Part shown: piece by piece, positions 1-4,967 of the stretch
Layout: every line of letters starts with the position of its first letter
Position numbering within the stretch: the stretch's first letter is position 1
NCBI GenBank assembly: GCA_964393545.1
Contig: CAYMUB010000055.1
Location: forward strand, 1-10,451
DNA: 10,451 nucleotides
Origin: CAYMUB01 sp964393545
Lineage (GTDB): Bacteria > Patescibacteriota > Microgenomatia > Daviesbacterales > UBA10151
Direction: 5' to 3'
Position numbers and translations under genes: made by a program
Notes under the pieces: generated by a model
What the model saw: only the letters and a program-made list of their open reading frames with translations
Told to the model about the DNA's origin: nothing
The model's database searches: none

Positions 1-58
1 ATCTTATCTTTAATTCTCTAAAATACTCTTTACCCGGTTTGGTTTTAATAGTTATCAC
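1..58 (-). CDS. possible 5' end of a minus-strand gene running off the window
   Basis: On the minus strand a very strong Shine-Dalgarno (GGAGGAGGTGAT, bases 66-55) precedes an open frame that reaches the window edge. In frame after it lie a GTG (58-56), which overlaps the Shine-Dalgarno, and an ATT (49-47) about 8 nt beyond the GGAGG core. From the ATT the frame reads I-K-T-K-P-G-K-E-Y-F-R-E-L-K-I-R. There is no ATG, GTG or TTG at ordinary spacing, so the start would be an unusual ATT or the crowded GTG. Only about 16 codons are visible and I do not recognise the product. The Shine-Dalgarno could also be chance, or a plus-strand CACCTCC tract. Confidence 0.22.
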   Translation of the reverse strand, partial: MITIKTKPGKEYFRELKIR

Positions 59-75
59 CTCCTCCAGGCAGAAAG

Positions 76-122
76 ATTATGGTAGGAATTACCCGTGAGG
101 CAACGATACCATTATGGTAGGA
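76..122. repeat. imperfect direct repeat with an embedded operator-like palindrome
   Basis: ATTATGGTAGGA occurs at 76-87 and again at 111-122, a 35-bp period. The flanking bases remain partly alike (CCCGTGAGGCAA after copy one, CAGTGAGTCAA after copy two). The second copy forms a perfect inverted repeat, TACCAT-T-ATGGTA (107-119); the first contributes one half-site, ATGGTA (79-84). The arrangement suits repressor binding at repeated half-sites. As RNA, 79-84 could instead pair with 107-112. Which of these is used, if either, is inference. Confidence 0.4.
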
Positions 123-126
123 TTTT

Positions 127-166
127 CAGTGAGTCAATTCGCTATCTGGTTTTTTAGCGCTTACTG
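127..166 (+). promoter_or_regulatory. bulged RNA hairpin in the leader of the small membrane peptide
   Basis: CAGTGAG (127-133) pairs with CTTACTG (160-166) with one G-U pair. Nested directly inside, CGCTA (140-144) pairs with TAGCG (155-159). The left side carries a six-base bulge (134-139). With the repeat upstream and the terminator-like hairpin downstream this gives a leader with riboswitch-like or attenuator-like geometry. I do not recognise a known riboswitch consensus. A TATACT (170-175) just downstream could instead be a -10 box, in which case this stretch is promoter DNA rather than RNA. Confidence 0.3.
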
Positions 167-184
167 TACTATACTGCTAATACT

Positions 185-211
185 GCCCTAAGTTTTTACT
201 TTGGGCTTTTT
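185..211 (+). terminator. intrinsic terminator-like hairpin with T tract
   Basis: GCCCTAAG (185-192) pairs with CTTTGGGC (199-206) with one mismatch and a six-base loop, followed at once by five T residues (207-211). It ends only 10 nt before the ATG of the small membrane peptide at 222. It either ends a transcript from upstream or conditionally blocks expression of that peptide. Confidence 0.5.
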
Positions 212-221
212 AATAATTTAT

Positions 222-437
222 ATGCCTAATTGGATCAAACGATCAATATACTGTAGTTTAGTTTGTGCTTTGTGTGGAAGCTTAGTCATTCAATCTCTTG
301 GTATTTGGTTATGTTTGAATAACAATTGTGAAAAACATGATGATGAACCAATTAGACAAAATGTACCGACGACTATCAATACAACTTCAAACTCCTTAGC
401 ATCCGGAACAAACAATACAAGCACAACAACGACCTAA
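222..437 (+). CDS. small single-span membrane or secreted peptide, unknown function
   Basis: 71 codons. The N-terminus is basic (Trp4, Lys6, Arg7). A hydrophobic segment at about residues 9-32 carries Cys11, Cys15, Cys18 and Cys31 and is long enough for one membrane helix or an uncleaved signal anchor. Cys36 follows. The rest is hydrophilic and rich in Thr, Ser and Asn (about 47-71), as in an extracytoplasmic linker. I chose the ATG at 222; a TTG at 201 would put the start inside the terminator hairpin. There is no Shine-Dalgarno before the ATG. No family is recognised. The Thr-rich tail lowers confidence that it is a real gene, but the membrane segment followed by a polar tail is not what random AT-rich sequence usually gives. 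Confidence 0.42.
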   Translation: MPNWIKRSIYCSLVCALCGSLVIQSLGIWLCLNNNCEKHDDEPIRQNVPTTINTTSNSLASGTNNTSTTTT

Positions 438-455
438 ATAAGGGGGTGATCTAAT

Positions 456-661
456 TTGAAAGGTAAAAAATTTGAGGAAACAGTGGCTAAATATATGAAG
501 GGTAAACCTCTTGGTGGTCCAGGCGAAGCGGATTACGTAAGGTAAAATTATTCGACTGGAACAAGAAAAAACCAGTGTAAATAATTACAAGTCTATTCTC
601 TGGAATAGCGGCTTTTGATTGCGTCCTCGACAAATCCATGAAAGGAGAATTAGATAATTAG
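456..661 (+). pseudogene. decayed gene: 29-codon head, frameshift, then a nonsense codon
   Basis: A strong Shine-Dalgarno (GGGGGTGATC, 442-451) precedes a TTG at 456. The first frame gives 29 residues (K-G-K-K-F-E-E-T-V-A-K-Y early, then G-G-P-G-E-A-D-Y-V-R) and stops at 543-545. A second frame picks up at about 536, encoding R-K-V-K-L-F-D-W-N-K-K-K-P-V, then TAA (578-580). The same frame continues after that stop with S-G-I-A-A-F-D-C-V-L-D-K-S-M-K-G-E-L-D-N to TAG at 659-661. One frameshift plus one stop would rejoin about 68 residues. The order E, D, then K-V-K loosely recalls the E-D-ExK core of PD-(D/E)XK nucleases with the third acidic residue lost; that is speculation. Alternatively the 29-residue peptide is itself functional. 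The tail runs 4 bp into the converging gene at 658. Confidence 0.4.
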
Positions 662-912
662 AAATTTACAGGGGTTATTATCCAAGAATCTTTCTTATTT
701 TTTGGTTCTTCAGCTTTTACAACAGGTTTATCCTCTTTAGATAAACTTTCTAACAGTTCCCCGTTAGCTTTATTTAGTTTCTTATCTGTATTAGAAAATG
801 GCACGAAAGCTACATCCTGCGGTAATTCAGGAACATTTTTTCCGTTTACTAAATATTTAAGTAATTTTCCTGTCAATTCTATATTTTTTGAGGTTTGTTG
901 TTTGTTACTCAT
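658..912 (-). CDS. DUF5647-like small protein
   Basis: 84 residues. The pattern resembles DUF5647 as I remember it: an N-terminal helix (K-N-I-E-L-T-G-K-L-L-K-Y-L), a Pro-Glu-Leu-Pro-Gln-Asp turn at about 28-33, a short hydrophobic strand (V-A-F-V-P-F), a Lys-Leu-Asn-Lys-Ala-Asn helix, a second strand (K-P-V-V-K-A), and a C-terminal W-I-I-T-P. The family has no assigned biochemical function that I know of. It is cytoplasmic, with no signal or membrane segment. There is no Shine-Dalgarno before the ATG. A weak -10 (TAAACT on the minus strand, 919-924) would start a transcript exactly at the ATG. It lies 26 bp downstream of the 141-aa gene on the same strand, so co-transcription is also possible. 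Family assignment is from memory of the pattern. Confidence 0.7.
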   Translation of the reverse strand: MSNKQQTSKNIELTGKLLKYLVNGKNVPELPQDVAFVPFSNTDKKLNKANGELLESLSKEDKPVVKAEEPKNKKDSWIITPVNF

Positions 913-918
913 ATTTAA

Positions 919-947
919 AGTTTACTGTAAATTTATTATTAATACAA
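919..947 (-). promoter_or_regulatory. weak candidate promoter for the DUF5647-like gene
   Basis: Minus-strand TAAACT (919-924) has 4 of 6 consensus positions. TTGTAT (942-947) lies 17 bp upstream of it and has only the TTG. The expected transcript start, 7 nt past the -10, falls on the A of the ATG at 912. It would overlap the 3' end of the gene upstream. On its own it is weak; it is listed because the geometry matches stronger promoters elsewhere in the window. Confidence 0.28.
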
Positions 948-1364
948 GCCAAGACTGTTATATTTAAGAAATCTTTCTCTAAAGATTAAATAATTTCTTT
1001 TAATATCATTGATAATCCAAGTTAGTTCATGGTCTTTGTCTTTGTACTTTTTTATTCCGGAGTAAGACTCTATTTCCCTGCTATGGTTTAATGATACTCT
1101 ATAATGTTTGTGTAAAAATCCAGATCCTCCGTGATCATCAAAACGAACTATCCATTCCCAGTGATCTTCGATATGTATTTCATATGATATGTTCTCAATT
1201 ATCCGAATCTTATTTTTCTCGTTTCTTAAAACTGAAAATGATACTCTATCTGCTTGAGCAATATTGAGGGGAATATTTCCATTTTGGGTATGTAAAGTTT
1301 CCTTCGGTATGGATTTTGTAATTGGAAGAATATTTTTGTGGTGTTTTCTAATTCTTTTAACCAT
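939..1364 (-). CDS. uncharacterised 141-aa protein with RFDDH core
   Basis: The N-terminus is basic (V-K-R-I-R-K-H-H-K). After about residue 58 it looks like a compact alpha/beta fold: a strand (I-S-Y-E-I-H-I), a Trp-rich turn, then W71-I-V-R-F-D-D-H78, and H85-x-H87 nine residues after Asp76. A final helix (residues 115-134) carries L-T-W-I-I-N-D-I-K-R-N-Y and R-E-R-F-L. The strand, Arg-Tyr/Phe-Asp-x-His and His-x-His pattern reminds me of small toxin-like families of the DUF7718/DUF6516 kind; this is a resemblance, not an assignment. The conserved-looking Asp76, His78, His85 and His87 could form a metal or catalytic site. No signal peptide and no Shine-Dalgarno. It is divergent from rhuM, with a promoter at 1395-1423. 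Confidence 0.6.
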   Translation of the reverse strand: MVKRIRKHHKNILPITKSIPKETLHTQNGNIPLNIAQADRVSFSVLRNEKNKIRIIENISYEIHIEDHWEWIVRFDDHGGSGFLHKHYRVSLNHSREIESYSGIKKYKDKDHELTWIINDIKRNYLIFRERFLKYNSLGLY

Positions 1365-1394
1365 AATGAGTCTTTGCTAAATCTTACGAATATA

Positions 1395-1423
1395 ATACTA
1401 TAGACTTACTAGATATGTCTCAA
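1395..1423 (-). promoter_or_regulatory. sigma70-type promoter for the 141-aa gene
   Basis: On the minus strand TTGAGA (1418-1423) and TAGTAT (1395-1400) are separated by exactly 17 bp. The predicted start near 1388 gives a leader of about 24 nt before the ATG at 1364, longer than for the other genes here and still lacking a Shine-Dalgarno. Confidence 0.5.
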
Positions 1424-1444
1424 TATTACAACCCTGATCCGCTG

Positions 1445-1474
1445 TTGACTTTCGGGTAATTTATGGTTTAAAGT
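1445..1474 (+). promoter_or_regulatory. candidate promoter for the rhuM-SWIM-helicase cluster
   Basis: TTGACT (1445-1450) has 5 of 6 consensus bases. TAAAGT (1469-1474) follows after 18 bp. The predicted transcript start is about 1481, 3 nt before the ATG at 1484. A second -10-like TAGAAT lies at 1474-1479 but its spacing to the -35 is too long. There is no Shine-Dalgarno between the promoter and the ATG. Confidence 0.42.
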
Positions 1475-1483
1475 AGAATTTGT

Positions 1484-2515
1484 ATGAAAAAAGACAAGAA
1501 AATTATTAAACAAAATGAATTCACGGAGTTCTTGCTTTACACAACCCCAAATGGAAAAGTAAAAGTTGAGATATTTCTCCATAATGAAAATATTTGGCTT
1601 ACTCAAGACAAAATAGCACTCTTGTTTGGTGTACAAAGGCCGGCTATCACCAAACATCTAAAAAACATTTTAGAAACTAAGGAATTGGACAAAAAATCAG
1701 TTAGTTCCATTTTGGAACACACTGCCAAAGACGACAAAAAATATAAAACCTTATTCTATAATCTGGATGCAATTATTTCGGTTGGATACAGAATAAATAG
1801 CTCTCAAGCGACACAGTTCCGTATCTGGGCAACGGAAAGGCTGAAAGAATATATTATCAAGGGTTTTACGATGGATGATGAAAAACTAAAAGACCCTTAT
1901 AATATTTTTGGTAAAGATTATTTTGAAGAACAGCTTGCCAGAATACGGGATATACGCTCAAGCGAAAGACGTATGTATCAGAAGATCACTGATATATACG
2001 CTCAGTGTAGTGCAGACTATAATCCTGATGAAAAAATTACCAAACTATTTTTTGCTACTGTGCAAAACAAACTCCACTTTGCCATCACAGGCAAAACTGC
2101 CGCCGAAATAATACACGAAAGGACAAATAGCACCCGTCCATATATGGGGCTTACTGCTTGGAAAAACTCTCCAAAGGGTAGAATCCGAGAGTCAGATGTA
2201 GTGATAGCTAAAAACTATTTGAACGAAAAAGAACTCGATTATTTAAACAGGATCGTGACTATGTACCTTGACTTTGCGGAAATGCAAGCTGAGCGTGGGA
2301 TTATCATGTATATGAAGGATTGGATAGCAAAGTTAGATGCATTTTTGAAGTTTAACGAGCGACAAATACTAGGCGATCCTGGACTAATCAGTCACGAAGT
2401 GGCAGAAACTCTTGCCCTTACCGAGTATAAAAAATATAAAAAGGTACAGGACAGAAACTATATCTCCGACTTTGACCGAGAGGTCAAAAAACTTTTGAAG
2501 AAAACGAATAAATAA
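1484..2515 (+). CDS. rhuM: RhuM family protein
   Basis: 343 residues, full length for the family. After a short basic tail comes the typical opening Y-T-T-P-N-G-K-V-K-V-E-I-F-L. Then I-W-L-T-Q-D-K-I-A-L-L-F-G-V (37-50) and a following helix read as a winged or helix-turn-helix DNA-binding segment. The family hallmark at about 92-120 (Y-N-L-D-A-I-I-S-V-G-Y-R, then T-Q-F-R-I-W-A) is intact. The C-terminal half is helical and charged. RhuM was named from a Salmonella pathogenicity island, and its molecular activity is not established; homologues often sit in restriction-modification or other accessory islands. It is first in a tight cluster: the SWIM gene starts 4 nt after its stop. The ATG at 1484 gives the expected N-terminus and sits 3 nt from a predicted transcript start. 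Family call is confident, function is not. Confidence 0.9.
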   Translation: MKKDKKIIKQNEFTEFLLYTTPNGKVKVEIFLHNENIWLTQDKIALLFGVQRPAITKHLKNILETKELDKKSVSSILEHTAKDDKKYKTLFYNLDAIISVGYRINSSQATQFRIWATERLKEYIIKGFTMDDEKLKDPYNIFGKDYFEEQLARIRDIRSSERRMYQKITDIYAQCSADYNPDEKITKLFFATVQNKLHFAITGKTAAEIIHERTNSTRPYMGLTAWKNSPKGRIRESDVVIAKNYLNEKELDYLNRIVTMYLDFAEMQAERGIIMYMKDWIAKLDAFLKFNERQILGDPGLISHEVAETLALTEYKKYKKVQDRNYISDFDREVKKLLKKTNK

Positions 2516-2519
2516 AAAA

Positions 2520-3278
2520 ATGCAACAGCCAGACTATGATCTCAACAAAATCAAATTTGCGACTGATGGATCAACATTTGAAAAGGCAGTTGCTTTATAC
2601 GAAAGCGGAAGGGTTACACAAGTTGAGGAAGGAATCAGGTCTTACTCTGCTATAGTTCTTGGCACCAATCCATATAGAGTTTCGGTAGAAGCACGACGAT
2701 ACGACTACGGCCACTGCAGCTGTTACTTAGGACAAAATGATACGCTTTGCAAACATATGGTGGCGTTGGCGCTTTTCGTAGTTTGTGATGGTAAACCGCT
2801 TACAGCTGAAGACAAGAAACTAGTAGACTCTCCAACTTGTAGCAACGATTTAAGAAAATTAAACAAAGAAGAATTGACTGTGATTAAAAAAACCATTACC
2901 AGGGCAATACAATACATAAAGGGATATAATGGTCCATCCCGTACCTGGTTTGCATACCAAAATTCTTTGCAGGAGGGATGTAACCGTTTGTCAGCCATTG
3001 TGTCTGATTTGCCGGTAAACAAACAGAGCGCGCAACTCTTGGTGGATTTGCTCCTGCGGTTAGATAAAAAACTTATCTCAGGCGGTGTTGATGATTCTGA
3101 TGGTATAGTTAGTGGTTTTATGTATGAAACTGTTGAGGTACTTAAACAATATGCCGAACTTGAACCCGCGTGCGTGCTGACATTTCGAGAGTTGCAGAGT
3201 AGAGAAACTTGCTTTGGCTGGGAAAAGCCGCTTTTGGAACTCATCCCTTCACCTTCAGATGATATAATTTCTCCATGA
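2520..3278 (+). CDS. SWIM-type zinc-finger protein
   Basis: 252 residues. The SWIM zinc-binding pattern CxCx(n)CxH is at Cys66, Cys68, Cys77 and His79, directly after a small beta-rich segment (residues 40-60, S-Y-S-A-I-V-L-G then Y-R-V-S-V-E-A). This is the usual position of a SWIM motif in short bacterial proteins. The remainder (110-252) is mostly helical and is not recognised. SWIM domains are thought to bind DNA or protein partners and occur next to SWI2/SNF2 helicases; here the neighbour is an SF1 helicase. It starts 4 nt after rhuM and its stop overlaps the helicase start (ATGA), so co-translation is likely. There is no Shine-Dalgarno and no clear promoter of its own. Its GC content looks higher than that of the helicase gene. 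Confidence 0.85.
   Translation: MQQPDYDLNKIKFATDGSTFEKAVALYESGRVTQVEEGIRSYSAIVLGTNPYRVSVEARRYDYGHCSCYLGQNDTLCKHMVALALFVVCDGKPLTAEDKKLVDSPTCSNDLRKLNKEELTVIKKTITRAIQYIKGYNGPSRTWFAYQNSLQEGCNRLSAIVSDLPVNKQSAQLLVDLLLRLDKKLISGGVDDSDGIVSGFMYETVEVLKQYAELEPACVLTFRELQSRETCFGWEKPLLELIPSPSDDIISP
3260..3268 (+). promoter_or_regulatory. extended -10 promoter inside the SWIM gene, driving the helicase
   Basis: TGATATAAT combines a TGn extension with a perfect TATAAT (3263-3268). Seven nt further is 3275, the A of the helicase ATG. So a leaderless helicase transcript is predicted from within the last codons of the SWIM gene. No good -35 was seen, which an extended -10 can tolerate. Confidence 0.5.
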
Positions 3279-4489
3279 CTCTTGGAGTTAAACCAAAAGC
3301 TTACATTCCAGTAACCCTTCCAGATCATTTATCTTCTGACCAAAAATTTGTTTTGGAATCGTTGCTATCTTGGATTAGAAATCCTAAAAATGGTTTCATT
3401 ACTGTAGGCGGATATGCAGGGACTGGTAAAACAACTATTACTGCTATTTTGCGAACCCTACTTAAAAAACAATCACCCGACCTTGCTGTTTCCTTTGCTT
3501 GTTTTACAGGTAAAGCTAGTCAGGTATTAAAAAGTAAACTGGTTGAGCAAAAGTCTATATTTAAAGGAGATACAATTGGTACTCTTCATTCTCTAATGTA
3601 TAAACCAAAGATTGATAAAAATGGCCAGATTGTGGGATGGAAAAAAGTAAGTGATATTAACTGCGATTTAATTATTATTGATGAGGCTTCAATGATAACC
3701 CAGGATATGTGGAGAGATATTTGCTCTTATGGAGTTCCCATAATTGCTATTGGTGACCACGGACAGCTTCCACCAGTTGGAGATTCATATAGTTTAATGG
3801 ATAAACCAAACCTTAGGCTAGAAACTATCCATCGCCATGCTCAGGATAATCCAATTTTACAAGTTGCAACTCTTGCTAGAACTACAGGTAAAATTCCATT
3901 TCAAAATTTCTCGTCAATTGTTAGAAAAGTTCCTAAACATAGCCTTGAGGCAGAGGAAATAATTGATAAAATTTTTAACAGTTTTAATGACAATACGCTC
4001 ATACTTTGTGGTAGAAATGTTACGAGGGTCAGACTTAACCAACAAATCAGAAGCAGATTAGATTTTTCATCTGATGAACCAGTTGTTGGTGAACAAGTTA
4101 TTTGTCTAAAAAATAATTACAAAAATTTAACCAGACCAATTTACAATGGCATGATTGGTAAACTTATTAAACTAGCTCCTTCTGAAAAACACTGGTATGA
4201 GGCTGAAATATTATTTCATGGTGAAGAAATTCCATACCAAGGTAAAATCTCAAGGTATCAATTTCACAAAGAAAAATACTTGGAAGAAGTTAAAGGTATT
4301 CATTATTCAGAAATTGGTGACCGTTTTGATTTTGGTTATGCCTTAACTGTTCATAAATCCCAAGGTTCCCAAGCTCAAAGGGTTTTACTTTTTGAAGAAC
4401 CATCAACTTATTGGGATAATGAGCTTTGGAATAGATGGTTATATACAGCAGTTACCAGAGCAGTCAAAGAATTATATATTATTGGGTAA
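3275..4489 (+). CDS. RecD/Dda-like SF1B DNA helicase
   Basis: 404 residues, close to phage T4 Dda in size. Motifs in order: Q-rich N-terminal lead (L-S-S-D-Q-K, 19-24); Walker A G-Y-A-G-T-G-K-T-T (46-54, Lys52); motif Ia around F-T-G-K-A (77-81); Walker B L-I-I-I-D-E-A-S (132-139); motif III G-D-H-G-Q-L-P-P (160-167); Arg187 in T-I-H-R-H; a 2B/SH3-like insertion (about 275-350); motif V L-T-V-H-K-S-Q-G-S (357-365); motif VI Y-T-A-V-T-R-A (390-396, Arg395). All ATPase residues are present, so a 5'-3' DNA translocase is expected by family. The protein ends soon after motif VI, as in Dda. Its ATG overlaps the SWIM stop by 4 nt and has its own extended -10. Such helicases also occur in phages, so mobile origin is possible. 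Confidence 0.92.
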   Translation: MTLGVKPKAYIPVTLPDHLSSDQKFVLESLLSWIRNPKNGFITVGGYAGTGKTTITAILRTLLKKQSPDLAVSFACFTGKASQVLKSKLVEQKSIFKGDTIGTLHSLMYKPKIDKNGQIVGWKKVSDINCDLIIIDEASMITQDMWRDICSYGVPIIAIGDHGQLPPVGDSYSLMDKPNLRLETIHRHAQDNPILQVATLARTTGKIPFQNFSSIVRKVPKHSLEAEEIIDKIFNSFNDNTLILCGRNVTRVRLNQQIRSRLDFSSDEPVVGEQVICLKNNYKNLTRPIYNGMIGKLIKLAPSEKHWYEAEILFHGEEIPYQGKISRYQFHKEKYLEEVKGIHYSEIGDRFDFGYALTVHKSQGSQAQRVLLFEEPSTYWDNELWNRWLYTAVTRAVKELYIIG

Positions 4490-4858
4490 CTTGAGTAATA
4501 AAAGTATTCTTAAAAACAAAAGTTATTCAAAAATAGTAATTTAGATAGTTAAAAAAAGAAAAAGCGATAATTCCTCTTTCTGTTGTTAGCGAATCCCGCA
4601 CCGAATGGTGCGGGGTGAGCGAACCGACACCAGATGCACCGATGATGTTTACAAGCGAAGGCCAAAGGCCTGAGCGGCTGAAACGCAATATGATGCCGGT
4701 GGATAGATTGAGGTTGGGGTCGCCACCTTGTGGTAGGAAGCGAATACAAATACAATTTGGAAAGCTTTGGCAATTCCCTTTCCCCTTTACCCCTTTTCCT
4801 TGCCAAGCTTTAAAAGCGAAATTGTTTAGCTAAACTTAGAAGTTCTTGGTAAAATATG
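4490..4858. other. gene-free stretch with GC-rich hairpin cluster
   Basis: No convincing gene here. Bases 4591-4740 are about 57% GC by my count, in surroundings near one third. The GC-rich block contains CCCGCACC/GGTGCGGG with a GAAT loop (4595-4614), AGGCC/GGCCT with an AAA loop (4659-4671), and CCAC/GTGG with a CTT loop (4723-4733). Weaker nested pairs around the second hairpin are GTTT/AAAC (4647-4650 with 4681-4684) and CACCG/CGGTG (4637-4641 with 4697-4701). AGCGAA recurs at 4588, 4618, 4654, 4739 and 4815. It may be a structured RNA, a dispersed palindromic repeat, or a gene remnant. A perfect 12-bp palindrome, GTTTAGCTAAAC, is at 4824-4835. I saw no SRP RNA, tmRNA or RNase P RNA signature. 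Confidence 0.45.
4761..4811 (-). other. stem-loop with a G-tract loop on the minus strand
   Basis: Arms 4761-4773 and 4800-4811 form a 12-bp stem with one extra T on the left arm. The 26-nt loop (4774-4799) is almost pure pyrimidine on the plus strand. On the minus strand it reads GG-AAAA-GGGG-TAAA-GGGG-AAA-GGG, four G tracts separated by 3-4 nt. That is compatible with a G-quadruplex of two tetrads. It lies about 50 nt downstream of tRNA-Glu in the tRNA's direction, so it may be in that transcript's trailer or act as a stop signal. Confidence 0.45.
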
Positions 4859-4932
4859 TGGCGCCAACGGGATTCGAACCCGTGATTTTCGGGATGAAAA
4901 CCCGACGTCCAAGGCCACTAGACGATGGCGCC
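4859..4932 (-). tRNA. tRNA-Glu (UUC anticodon)
   Basis: 74 nt including the discriminator A. The acceptor stem GGCGCCA/TGGCGCC pairs fully over 7 bp. The anticodon stem TCGGG/CCCGA closes a seven-base loop TTTTCAT, giving anticodon TTC. The T arm is ACGGG-TTCGAAT-CCCGT. The D arm (GTCTAGTGGCCTTGGAC) is the form seen in bacterial tRNA-Glu. CCA is not encoded (CAT follows the discriminator), so it must be added enzymatically. A perfect TATAAT lies just upstream. Confidence 0.97.
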
Positions 4933-4941
4933 AACATTGAA

Positions 4942-4947
4942 ATTATA
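4942..4947 (-). promoter_or_regulatory. -10 box of tRNA-Glu
   Basis: Minus-strand TATAAT, perfect consensus. The expected start near 4935 is 3 nt before the mature tRNA 5' end. No clear -35 was found; the box lies between the repeat-protein stop codon and the tRNA, so some read-through from that gene is also possible. Confidence 0.55.
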
Positions 4948-4967
4948 CTGGAATTAAAGGAAGAATT

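Noticed and set aside
45..66. 16S rRNA 3' end (CACCTCCT on plus strand)
   Set aside because: The bases around it do not match the conserved end of 16S rRNA; the match is explained by a Shine-Dalgarno on the opposite strand.
1409..1657. Minus-strand frame opposite the rhuM start and intergenic region
   Set aside because: It overlaps the conserved rhuM N-terminus and both divergent promoters; no family pattern.
2723..3328. Minus-strand frame of 201 codons opposite the SWIM gene
   Set aside because: Lies entirely over the SWIM and helicase starts, whose motifs are clear on the plus strand; the antisense product has no coherent pattern.
4491..4530. Terminator after the helicase
   Set aside because: TTGAGTAA can pair with TTATTCAA, but the loop is 24 nt, the stem is AT-rich and no T tract follows.
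4591..4740. SRP RNA, tmRNA or RNase P RNA in the GC-rich block
   Set aside because: A GGAAGC-like stretch (TAGGAAGC) briefly suggested SRP RNA, but the AGGTCAGG...GGAAGGAAGCAGC apical core is absent; neither tmRNA ends nor the RNase P conserved core are present on either strand.
4549..4833. Open frames on both strands across the GC-rich gap
   Set aside because: No Shine-Dalgarno, no promoter at leaderless distance, low-complexity ends and no recognised protein pattern; the openness probably reflects the hairpin-rich composition. Kept only as a finding about the DNA.
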